Source: CANHVK01 sp046304235 (GTDB taxonomy: Bacteria > Bacteroidota > Bacteroidia > Flavobacteriales_D > Crocinitomicaceae). Taken from it: a stretch of 12,216 nucleotides of DNA. Of the stretch, positions 6,749 to 12,216 are shown piece by piece. The stretch is taken from NCBI GenBank assembly GCA_046304235.1, contig JBKCEW010000015.1, forward strand, positions 1-12,216, in the 5' to 3' direction. Under the pieces are notes generated by a model. The model was not told the DNA's origin and searched no databases. It saw only the letters and a list, made by a program, of their open reading frames with translations. Both the position numbers and the translations under genes were made by a program. Numbering within the stretch: the stretch's first letter is position 1; the number at the start of each line of letters is the position of its first letter.

Positions 6749-7798
6749 ATGCAACTGTGGAACACATTAAGTAAGGAAGAGTTAGTGAAGCAATTGAACG
6801 AGAGTGGGTTGAATTTTATAACCATTTCTTTCTATCAATATGCTAAAATTGACAATCCTTCTGATTTTCGAGATCAATTATTTTTAAATTGGTCAAAATT
6901 AAACATCGTTGGTAGAACGTATGTTGCCAAAGAAGGCATAAACGCTCAAATTTCTGTGCCTGTTCCTCATTTTGAACAATTCAGAGATGAACTTTATACG
7001 ATTCCTTTTTTAGATGGTATTCGTTTGAATATTGCGGTAGAAGATGGGGGTGTTAAACATCCATTTTTAAAATTGAAAATCAAGGTTAGAGATAAAATTT
7101 TAGCGGACGGATTAATTGATCAAACCTTTGATGTTACCAATAAGGGAATTCATCTAAATGCAGAAGAATTTAATAAATTAACGGATGATCCAAATACGAT
7201 TTTAATTGATTTTAGAAATCATTATGAAAGTGAAGTGGGTTATTTTAAAGGTGCAATAACTCCTGATGTTGATACTTTTAGAGATTCTTTACCAGTTATT
7301 GAAGACTTATATTTAAAAGGAAACGAAGATAAAAACATCGTTATGTATTGCACGGGTGGAATTCGTTGTGAGAAAGCATCTGCATGGTACAAACACCGTG
7401 GGTTCAAAAACGTACATCAGTTAGAAGGGGGGATTATTAAGTATGCGAATGATTGTAAAGATTTAGGCATTGAAAATAAATTTATTGGTAAGAATTTTGT
7501 TTTTGATGAAAGAAGGGGAGAGCGTATTTCAGATGATATAATTGCTCAATGTCATCAATGTGGAGAACCATGTGATGTACATACAAATTGTGTGAATGAT
7601 GGATGTCACCTTCTTTTTATCCAATGTGATAACTGTAAATCGAAATTCGAAAATTGTTGTTCAGAAGAATGTCAACAAACGATACATTTACCTCTTGAGG
7701 AACAACGTGCTTTGCGCAAAGGAAAAGATATCAGTAATAAGATTTTCAAAAAAGGAAGGTCTGAAAAACTAAAATATAAATCAACTCATAATTCATAA
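6749..7798 (+). CDS. trhO: tRNA uridine(34) hydroxylase TrhO (rhodanese family, YceA)
   Basis: A 349-residue TrhO/YceA protein, normal length. TrhO uses oxygen to convert U34 in the anticodon of certain tRNAs to 5-hydroxyuridine, the first step towards the cmo5U/mo5U wobble modifications. The N-terminal part (about 20-120) is the UPF0176 acylphosphatase-like domain, with GRTYVAKEGINAQIS at 55-69. A rhodanese domain follows (about 146-240), with the active-site loop CTGGIRCEKA whose first Cys is residue 201. The C-terminus is Cys-rich (ten Cys between 268 and 308, including CHQCGEPC, CDNC and CC...C), probably binding zinc. It has its own promoter and runs into lgt after a 22 nt gap, so it likely begins a transcript reaching into lgt and perhaps further. 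Confidence 0.93.
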   Translation: MQLWNTLSKEELVKQLNESGLNFITISFYQYAKIDNPSDFRDQLFLNWSKLNIVGRTYVAKEGINAQISVPVPHFEQFRDELYTIPFLDGIRLNIAVEDGGVKHPFLKLKIKVRDKILADGLIDQTFDVTNKGIHLNAEEFNKLTDDPNTILIDFRNHYESEVGYFKGAITPDVDTFRDSLPVIEDLYLKGNEDKNIVMYCTGGIRCEKASAWYKHRGFKNVHQLEGGIIKYANDCKDLGIENKFIGKNFVFDERRGERISDDIIAQCHQCGEPCDVHTNCVNDGCHLLFIQCDNCKSKFENCCSEECQQTIHLPLEEQRALRKGKDISNKIFKKGRSEKLKYKSTHNS

Positions 7799-7812
7799 CC
7801 CATAATTCATAA
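7787..7812 (+). repeat. 14-nt tandem repeat over the trhO stop codon
   Basis: CATAATTCATAA occurs at 7787-7798 and again at 7801-7812. The first copy includes the trhO stop codon TAA, and a further partial copy (ATAATT) follows each time. This looks like replication slippage or a short intergenic repeat of a kind I recall from Bacteroidota genomes. No function is apparent. Confidence 0.6.
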
Positions 7813-7820
7813 TTAGTAAA

Positions 7821-8669
7821 ATGGTTTTAGGTATAGATTGGAATGTAACTTCCGAATTAATTGAAGGCTCACCAACCCCAAATAAATATGGGTTGTTATT
7901 TGTCTCTGGATTGATTCTAGGTTTTTTTGTGATGAAACGTATTTTCAAAAAGGAAAATATCGATGAAAAGATTTTAGATAAATTATTGATGTACGTGGTT
8001 ATCGCTACGATTTTAGGAGCGCGTTTCGGTCATGTCTTTTTCTATGGTCCTTATTATGATAAATTTGATCAATATGGAAATTTGATTGAAAAAGGATATT
8101 TTGATCACCCGGCTGATATGTTTAAAGTATGGGAAGGTGGATTAGCCTCCCATGGTGCTGCGATAGCGATATTAATAGCCCTTTGGCTTTTTTCTAAAAA
8201 AGTATCTCAAAAACCAATGATGTGGCTACTGGATCGAGTTGGGATTTCCGTTGCGATTGCTGCCTGTTTTATTCGATTAGGAAATTTGGTTAACCATGAA
8301 ATTATAGGTACACCTACTGATTTACCTTGGGGTTTCAAATTCAACCATGCTGGTGCTGAATATTTGATAAATGGTGTTCAGGTGTTTAGACATCCTGCTC
8401 AATTATATGAAGCGGGCTGGTATTTGATTGCTTTTATTTTGTTAATGTACATGTATTGGAAAAGAAATGCAGCTCAAAAACCAGGGTTGTTATTTGGTGT
8501 GTTTTTAATCTTTGTTTGGACTGCACGTTTTATTGTTGAGTTTGTAAAAGTAGGACAAACAGAACGAGATGGACTTTGGTTGCTAACAACAGGTCAAATT
8601 TTGAGTATTCCATTAATCACGGTAGGAGTTTATTTAACCTGGAAGGCTTTGAAAACACAAATAAACTGA
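7821..8669 (+). CDS. lgt: Prolipoprotein diacylglyceryl transferase
   Basis: A 282-residue multi-pass inner membrane enzyme that transfers diacylglyceryl from phosphatidylglycerol to the lipobox Cys of prolipoproteins, the first step of lipoprotein maturation. It would act on proteins like the YiiX-type lipoprotein in this window. Visible signatures: GGLASHGAAIA (106-116) with the conserved His111, the family motif IRLGNLVNHEIIG (151-163) with essential Arg152, RHPAQLYEA (190-198), and ARFIVEF (235-241). The family motif usually reads GNF; here Leu replaces Phe. Several hydrophobic segments are seen (about 22-40, 55-75, 110-125, 140-152, 200-212, 222-240, 258-275). It follows trhO by 22 nt with no promoter between, so cotranscription is likely. 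Confidence 0.95.
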   Translation: MVLGIDWNVTSELIEGSPTPNKYGLLFVSGLILGFFVMKRIFKKENIDEKILDKLLMYVVIATILGARFGHVFFYGPYYDKFDQYGNLIEKGYFDHPADMFKVWEGGLASHGAAIAILIALWLFSKKVSQKPMMWLLDRVGISVAIAACFIRLGNLVNHEIIGTPTDLPWGFKFNHAGAEYLINGVQVFRHPAQLYEAGWYLIAFILLMYMYWKRNAAQKPGLLFGVFLIFVWTARFIVEFVKVGQTERDGLWLLTTGQILSIPLITVGVYLTWKALKTQIN

Positions 8670-8699
8670 TTATTTTATTTATTTTTATTGAAAAAAGAT

Positions 8700-8924
8700 A
8701 TGGTCAATTATAGAGCAATAATACAGATTAATTCTGAAATAAGATCAGGGAAACCTTGTGTAAGAAATACCAGGATTTCTGTTTTTGATGTACTTAATTG
8801 GTTAGCAAATGGGATGACTTTTGATGAAATTATTGATGATTTTCCTGAATTAACATCTGAAGATATTTCTGCATGTTTAGCTTATGCTTCAGATCGTGAA
8901 CGAAAATTATCTCATGCATCATGA
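8700..8924 (+). CDS. DUF433 antitoxin (VapB45-like)
   Basis: A 74-residue DUF433 protein (COG2442). The signature GKPCVRNTRI (17-26) is followed by VFDVLNWLANG, DEIIDDFPELTSEDI and CLAYASDRE, the helix-turn-helix-like pattern of the family. Asn replaces the usual Gly in the GTRI part. DUF433 proteins are the predicted antitoxins of PIN-like DUF5615 toxins; they bind the toxin and probably their own promoter. The frame could open at a TTG (8688), but the ATG at 8700 places the family's conserved start correctly and is chosen. The stop overlaps the toxin start as ATGA (8921-8924), which couples their translation. No exact promoter match is seen in the 30 nt after lgt, so expression may depend on the lgt transcript or on an atypical promoter. 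Confidence 0.85.
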   Translation: MVNYRAIIQINSEIRSGKPCVRNTRISVFDVLNWLANGMTFDEIIDDFPELTSEDISACLAYASDRERKLSHAS

Positions 8925-9271
8925 AAATTTTATTAGATCAAAATATTTCATTTAAACTTGTTAATAAAATAAAAGAAATATTTGATGTCGTTAATCATGT
9001 TAAAGATTTCGGTTTATTAGATACAAAGGACATAGAAATTTGGAATTTTGCAAAGAATAATAATTTTTCAATAATTAGTTTTGATTCTGATTTCTTTGAT
9101 TTATCATTGCTTTATGGTCATCCTCCTAAAATTATTTGGTTAAGAACATTTAATCAAACATCTAAAAATATTGAGGTTATGCTAAATAATTTTAAATATC
9201 AAATTAAAGAATTTTTAAATGAGAATGATGATAATTCTTGTCTAGAGATTTTAGATAAAAACATATTTTAA
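8921..9271 (+). CDS. DUF5615 PIN-like toxin (predicted ribonuclease)
   Basis: A 116-residue protein of the DUF5615/COG4634 PIN-like group, the expected partner of the DUF433 gene just ahead. Visible marks are the start MKILLDQNIS with Asp6, acidic residues near 37-39 (DIE), SIISFDSDFFD with Asp55 and Asp57, and GHPPKIIWLR (66-75). PIN domains use such acidic residues to bind metal and cut RNA, so an mRNA or tRNA nuclease is inferred; the target is unknown. The C-terminal tail after about 97 (NENDDNSC...) is extra and low in complexity. A hand count over 9001-9180 gives 42 G/C of 180 (about 23%), lower than a sampled block of rimO, which suits an acquired module. The stop lies 4 nt before the rimO start. 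Confidence 0.83.
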   Translation: MKILLDQNISFKLVNKIKEIFDVVNHVKDFGLLDTKDIEIWNFAKNNNFSIISFDSDFFDLSLLYGHPPKIIWLRTFNQTSKNIEVMLNNFKYQIKEFLNENDDNSCLEILDKNIF

Positions 9272-9275
9272 TCAA

Positions 9276-10589
9276 ATGAAAACGAAAACATTAAAAAAAA
9301 ATAAAGTAAACGTAGTAACATTAGGTTGTTCTAAAAATGTATTTGATTCAGAAGTGTTGATGGCACAATTGAAAGCGAATAAATTTGAAGTAGAGCATGA
9401 ATCTATGTCTGATGATTCGGAAATTGTTATTATTAACACTTGTGGATTTATCGACAATGCGAAGCAGGAATCAATTGATACTATTTTACGTTATGCGCAA
9501 GCAAAAGTAGATGGCGAAGTAGATAAAGTATATGTGACTGGTTGTTTGTCAGAAAGATATAAAGACGATTTAGAACAAGAAATTCCAGAAGTTGATGCTT
9601 TTTTTGGTACAAGAGAATTACCTCGTTTATTAAAAACCTTGAAAGCAGATTACAAGCAGGAGTTAGTAGGAGAGAGATTGCTTACAACGCCTTCGCATTA
9701 TGCCTATTTCAAAATTGCAGAAGGATGTGATAGACCTTGTTCTTTTTGTGCAATTCCATTAATGCGTGGAAATCATGTTTCTACACCGATTGAAGAGTTA
9801 GTAGCATCAGCGAAAAGTCTAGCAAAAAAAGGTGTGAAAGAATTGATTTTAATTGCACAAGATTTAACCTATTACGGGTTAGATATCTATAAAAAGAGAG
9901 CGTTAGCTGATTTGCTAGAACAACTTTCAGATGTAGAGGGGATTGAATGGATTCGTTTACATTATGCGTTTCCAAGTGGTTTCCCAATGGATGTGTTAGA
10001 TGTGATGAATGCTAAAACGAATGTGAATTTCTATTTAGATATTCCTTTACAACACGGTTCAACACGTATTTTACAATCGATGCGCCGTGGAATTACAAGA
10101 GAAAAAACTGAAGAATTAGTAGAAGAAATCCGTGCTAAAGTTCCAGGAATTGCTATCAGAACAACATTAATTGTAGGTTATCCTGGTGAGACGAAAGAAG
10201 ATTTCCAAGAAATGTATGATTTTGTTGAGAAGATGCGCTTTGATCGTTTAGGAGTGTTTACCTATTCACACGAAGAAAATACACACGCTTATTCGTTAGA
10301 AGATGATGTCCCAGAAAAAACAAAACGTGAACGTGCAGACAAAATTATGGAATTGCAGTCAGGAATAAGTTATGAATTGAACCAAGAAAAAGTAGGGAAA
10401 ACATTTAAAGTGTTATTCGATAGAGTAGAGGGAGATTATTTTATCGGACGTACCGAATTTGATTCACCAGAGGTAGATAACGAAGTGTTAGTGAAAAAAG
10501 AAGGAGATGTTTTCGTTAGAATTGGTGATTTTGCAAATGTTGAGATTACAAGTGCTGATCATTATGATTTGTATGGAAAGTTAGTTTGA
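9276..10589 (+). CDS. rimO: Ribosomal protein S12 (aspartate) methylthiotransferase
   Basis: A 437-residue radical-SAM enzyme that adds a methylthio group to the conserved Asp of ribosomal protein S12. The N-terminal UPF0004 domain supplies Cys18 (TLGCSKN), Cys56 (NTCGFI) and Cys90 (GCLSERY) for one 4Fe-4S cluster. The radical-SAM motif CDRPCSFC provides Cys151, Cys155 and Cys158 for the other. RMRGNHVS-like sequence (here LMRGNHVS) follows, and the FTYSHEENTHAY plus EDDVPEK segment is typical of RimO rather than MiaB. A TRAM domain occupies about the last 65 residues. Length and motifs are complete. Lying 4 nt after the toxin gene, with no promoter match just upstream, it probably shares a transcript with the toxin-antitoxin pair and maybe with trhO-lgt. 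Confidence 0.95.
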   Translation: MKTKTLKKNKVNVVTLGCSKNVFDSEVLMAQLKANKFEVEHESMSDDSEIVIINTCGFIDNAKQESIDTILRYAQAKVDGEVDKVYVTGCLSERYKDDLEQEIPEVDAFFGTRELPRLLKTLKADYKQELVGERLLTTPSHYAYFKIAEGCDRPCSFCAIPLMRGNHVSTPIEELVASAKSLAKKGVKELILIAQDLTYYGLDIYKKRALADLLEQLSDVEGIEWIRLHYAFPSGFPMDVLDVMNAKTNVNFYLDIPLQHGSTRILQSMRRGITREKTEELVEEIRAKVPGIAIRTTLIVGYPGETKEDFQEMYDFVEKMRFDRLGVFTYSHEENTHAYSLEDDVPEKTKRERADKIMELQSGISYELNQEKVGKTFKVLFDRVEGDYFIGRTEFDSPEVDNEVLVKKEGDVFVRIGDFANVEITSADHYDLYGKLV

Positions 10590-10594
10590 TTAGT

Positions 10595-10621
10595 AGATTT
10601 CAAATTCGCAGATTTCAAATT
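10595..10621. repeat. Direct repeat of 12 nt, period 15, after rimO
   Basis: AGATTTCAAATT occurs at 10595-10606 and again at 10610-10621. A related TTTTCAAATCA lies at 10670-10680. It is AT-rich intergenic sequence without visible coding content. Confidence 0.55.
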
Positions 10622-10630
10622 TGATAAATT

Positions 10631-10662
10631 CTCTTCCCCCTTTTGAAGAGCGATAAAGGGGG
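10631..10662. terminator. Candidate terminator between convergent rimO and xerD
   Basis: CCCCCTTT (10636-10643) pairs perfectly with AAAGGGGG (10655-10662). A competing hairpin CTCTTC (10631-10636) with GAAGAG (10645-10650) overlaps it. It lies between the ends of two convergent genes, where a bidirectional terminator is expected. No T-run follows on either strand, so it could instead be a member of a palindromic repeat family. Confidence 0.5.
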
Positions 10663-10681
10663 ATGACCATTTTCAAATCAT

Positions 10682-11584
10682 TTATTTCATATTCCTTGGG
10701 TGAAATGAAAGTATCGCCTCTCTTAAGAAACGTTGATCTAAATAAGTATAAATTTCGGTTGTTGTAATTGATTCGTGTCCTAGCATTTCTTGAATTACTC
10801 TTAAGTTTGCACCACCTTCCAATAAATGAGTTGCAAAAGAATGTCTAAAAGTATGTGGACTAATTGTTTTGGTTAGATTGATTCGGTCGGATAATTCTCT
10901 AATAATAGTAAAAATCATCACGCGAGTTAATTTAGCTCCTCTTCGATTTAAAAAAACATAAGGTTCATTTCCCGGTTTTATATCCTGAAAATCCCTTATT
11001 TCGTGTTTATAGGTAAAAATTTCGTCTTTTACTGATGGGCTAGCTGGAACCAATCTTTGTTTGTTTCCTTTTCCTATAACCCTAATAAATCCTTCTTCTA
11101 AAAATAAATCAGAGAATTTTAGATTTGTTAATTCACTCACTCGTAATCCACAACTATATAGCGTTTCAAGTATGGCACGATTTCGAAGCCCTTCTTTTTT
11201 TGATAAGTCTACCGCTGCAATGAGGTTATCTATTTCTTCAATAGACAACACCTCTGGAAGTTTCCTTCCGATGCGAGGCATTTCTAGTAATTCACTTGGA
11301 TCAATTGTAACTTCATCTTCCAGTATTAAAAAGTTATAGAATTGTTTTAACCCAGAAATAATACGAGCTTGACTTCTTGCTGATAATCCAACTTCTACTA
11401 ACGCACTGATAAAATTTATTAGTTCTTCGCGTGTAACATCTTTGGGGTGTTTAAGTTCAGGTAAAGCATATTCTTTCAGTTTTTGAACATCTCTTTCATA
11501 GGCAAGAATAGAGTTTTCAGATAAACCCTTTTCTATTTTTAAAAAAGAAACAAAATGACTAATATAGCGTTCCCAAGTATTCAT
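10682..11584 (-). CDS. xerD: Tyrosine recombinase XerD
   Basis: A 300-residue tyrosine recombinase, the usual Xer length. The N-terminal SAM-like DNA-binding domain (about 1-90) has YISHFVSFLKIEKGLSENS and AYERDV, as in XerD. The catalytic domain contains Arg148 (CGLRVSEL), Lys172 (GKGNKQR), His244 and Arg247 (HTFRHSFATHLL), His270 (LGHESITTTEIY) and nucleophile Tyr279. XerD and XerC act at dif sites to resolve chromosome dimers at cell division. Nothing marks it as a phage or integron integrase: there are no att-like repeats or cargo nearby, and the back-to-back aroQ neighbour is, as far as I recall, a conserved arrangement in Flavobacteria. XerC versus XerD cannot be fully settled without alignment. 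The start is the ATG at 11584. Confidence 0.9.
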   Translation of the reverse strand: MNTWERYISHFVSFLKIEKGLSENSILAYERDVQKLKEYALPELKHPKDVTREELINFISALVEVGLSARSQARIISGLKQFYNFLILEDEVTIDPSELLEMPRIGRKLPEVLSIEEIDNLIAAVDLSKKEGLRNRAILETLYSCGLRVSELTNLKFSDLFLEEGFIRVIGKGNKQRLVPASPSVKDEIFTYKHEIRDFQDIKPGNEPYVFLNRRGAKLTRVMIFTIIRELSDRINLTKTISPHTFRHSFATHLLEGGANLRVIQEMLGHESITTTEIYTYLDQRFLREAILSFHPRNMK

Positions 11585-11601
11585 AAGTAATTAAAAACAC
11601 A

Positions 11602-12009
11602 ATGAAGATAGCAATTGTAAATGGACCAAACTTAAATTTAGTAGGAAAACGTGAAAAATCAATTTACGGAGATCAATCATTAACAGAATACTTAACTGAT
11701 TTAAAAAGTAAATCAACTTTTGAGCTTGAGCTTTTCCAATCCAATGTTGAAGGTGAACTAATTAATTTTATGCAGGCTTCAGATGCAGATGCTTTTGTTA
11801 TTAATGCGGGAGGGTATAGTCATAGTAGCATTGCAATTCGAGATTGTATTGTTGCGATAGAAAAACCAACCATTGAAGTTCATATTTCAAATATTGCAGG
11901 TAGAGAATCCTTTAGACACGAATCGATGCTTTCTCCAGTATGTATTGGATGTGTTTTTGGTTTCGGATTAAAAGGATATGATTTAGCATTGAACTTTTTT
12001 TCATTGTGA
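11602..12009 (+). CDS. aroQ: 3-dehydroquinate dehydratase, type II
   Basis: A 135-residue type II dehydroquinase of the shikimate pathway, turning 3-dehydroquinate into 3-dehydroshikimate (aromatic amino acid and folate precursors). It forms a dodecamer in known cases. The N-terminal loop NGPNLNLVGKREKSIYG holds Arg17 and catalytic Tyr22. NAGGYSHSSIAIRD provides Asn68 and His74, EVHISN provides Glu92 and catalytic His94, and RESFRHES provides Arg105. The end GFGLKGYDLAL is typical. In the motif usually written QSNHEGEL the His is Val (Val49), a position I recall as variable in Bacteroidota. It is slightly short compared with the common 140-150 residues, with a trimmed C-terminus. It starts 17 nt from the divergent xerD, so its promoter must reach into the xerD coding sequence. 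Confidence 0.95.
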   Translation: MKIAIVNGPNLNLVGKREKSIYGDQSLTEYLTDLKSKSTFELELFQSNVEGELINFMQASDADAFVINAGGYSHSSIAIRDCIVAIEKPTIEVHISNIAGRESFRHESMLSPVCIGCVFGFGLKGYDLALNFFSL

Positions 12010-12102
12010 ATCATTTGTTAAAATAATTTTAAATTAAAATATTGAAAATCAGTTTTTTATTTTTTTATCTTTAAAAAAGAATGAAAAAAGTAAGAATATA
12101 AC

Positions 12103-12132
12103 TTGCAGTTTTAAATATTACTACTACTTTTG
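12103..12132 (+). promoter_or_regulatory. Promoter of the tRNA-Lys gene
   Basis: TTG (12103-12105), 19 nt spacer, TACTTTTG (12125-12132), a full match to the Bacteroidota -33/-7 consensus. Start near 12138 leaves a leader of about 20 nt before the tRNA. It is one of the best promoters in the window, as expected for a tRNA operon. Confidence 0.85.
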
Positions 12133-12157
12133 TACTCGTCTAACACAAACAGACAAT

Positions 12158-12216
12158 GATTCCGTAGCTCAGCTGGTAGAGCAATACACTTTTAATGTAT
12201 GGGTCCTGGGTTCGAA
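12158..12216 (+). tRNA. tRNA-Lys (anticodon TTT), cut by window end
   Basis: The first 59 nt of a tRNA are present. Acceptor strand GATTCCG (12158-12164), TA, then the D arm GCTC...GAGC. The anticodon stem ATACA/TGTAT encloses the loop CTTTTAA with anticodon TTT (12191-12193), giving Lys. The variable region GGGTC and the T arm start CTGGG TTCGAA follow. The 3' T-arm and acceptor strands lie beyond the window. Confidence 0.95.

Noticed and set aside
8670..8699. Promoter for the toxin-antitoxin pair
   Set aside because: Only TATTTTATTTATTTTTATTG-like sequence is present; no TAnnTTTG with a correctly spaced TTG.
9781..9987. Minus-strand frame within rimO
   Set aside because: Antisense to conserved radical-SAM sequence; no start context.
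11061..11339. 92-codon plus-strand frame opposite xerD
   Set aside because: Shadow of the catalytic region of the recombinase; Ser-rich translation typical of an antisense frame.
10682..11584. Possibility that the tyrosine recombinase marks an integrated element
   Set aside because: Xer-type length and motifs, no flanking repeats or cargo, and the nearby tRNA-Lys is about 570 nt away with aroQ between and no duplicated tRNA end visible in the window.
12010..12102. AT-rich stretch after aroQ with possible T-run/A-run hairpins (about 12061-12078)
   Set aside because: Pairing is only A-T runs, expected in such composition; no convincing terminator stem.

Overview
The window looks like a chromosomal segment of a low-GC member of the Bacteroidota, most likely order Flavobacteriales. 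The evidence is fourfold. Bacteroidota-type promoters (TTG, a 17-19 nt spacer, then TAnnTTTG) lie upstream of several genes. There is no clear Shine-Dalgarno use. A PorE-like envelope protein combines TPR, PD40 propeller and OmpA modules. xerD and aroQ stand back to back. I cannot name the genus from sequence alone. No gene-free stretch exceeds 300 bases; the longest are about 200 nt (1200-1397) and about 150 nt (12010-12157).

Left part (1-2655, all minus strand). pcaF, an acetyl-CoA acyltransferase most like 3-oxoadipyl-CoA thiolase, has a good promoter. Beyond a strong hairpin comes a two-gene envelope unit: an L,D-transpeptidase (YkuD family) broken by a one-base frameshift in an A-tract, then a lipoprotein with a YiiX-type permuted papain-like peptidase fold.

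Centre (2718-6020, plus strand). A secreted nine-repeat TPR protein and a 690-residue TPR/PD40/OmpA protein form an operon, 11 nt apart. The second has the domain order of PorE, the peptidoglycan-anchored component linked to type IX secretion. The operon ends at a bidirectional terminator preceded by a palindromic repeat.

Right part (6020-12216). A CoA-pyrophosphatase-type Nudix gene (minus) and trhO (plus, tRNA U34 hydroxylase) diverge from a compact double promoter, and the Nudix mRNA appears leaderless or nearly so. trhO is followed closely by lgt (lipoprotein diacylglyceryl transferase), a DUF433/DUF5615 toxin-antitoxin pair, and rimO (S12 methylthiotransferase). The toxin-antitoxin pair seems to have been inserted into an ordinary housekeeping run and now sits 4 nt ahead of rimO. 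Then come xerD (minus) and aroQ (plus), only 17 nt apart, and finally a promoter and the first 59 nt of a tRNA-Lys(TTT) cut by the window end.

Most of the window is core genome. The points worth attention are the frameshifted transpeptidase, the toxin-antitoxin insertion, the leaderless Nudix gene, and the PorE-like operon. I found no clearly new multi-gene system.
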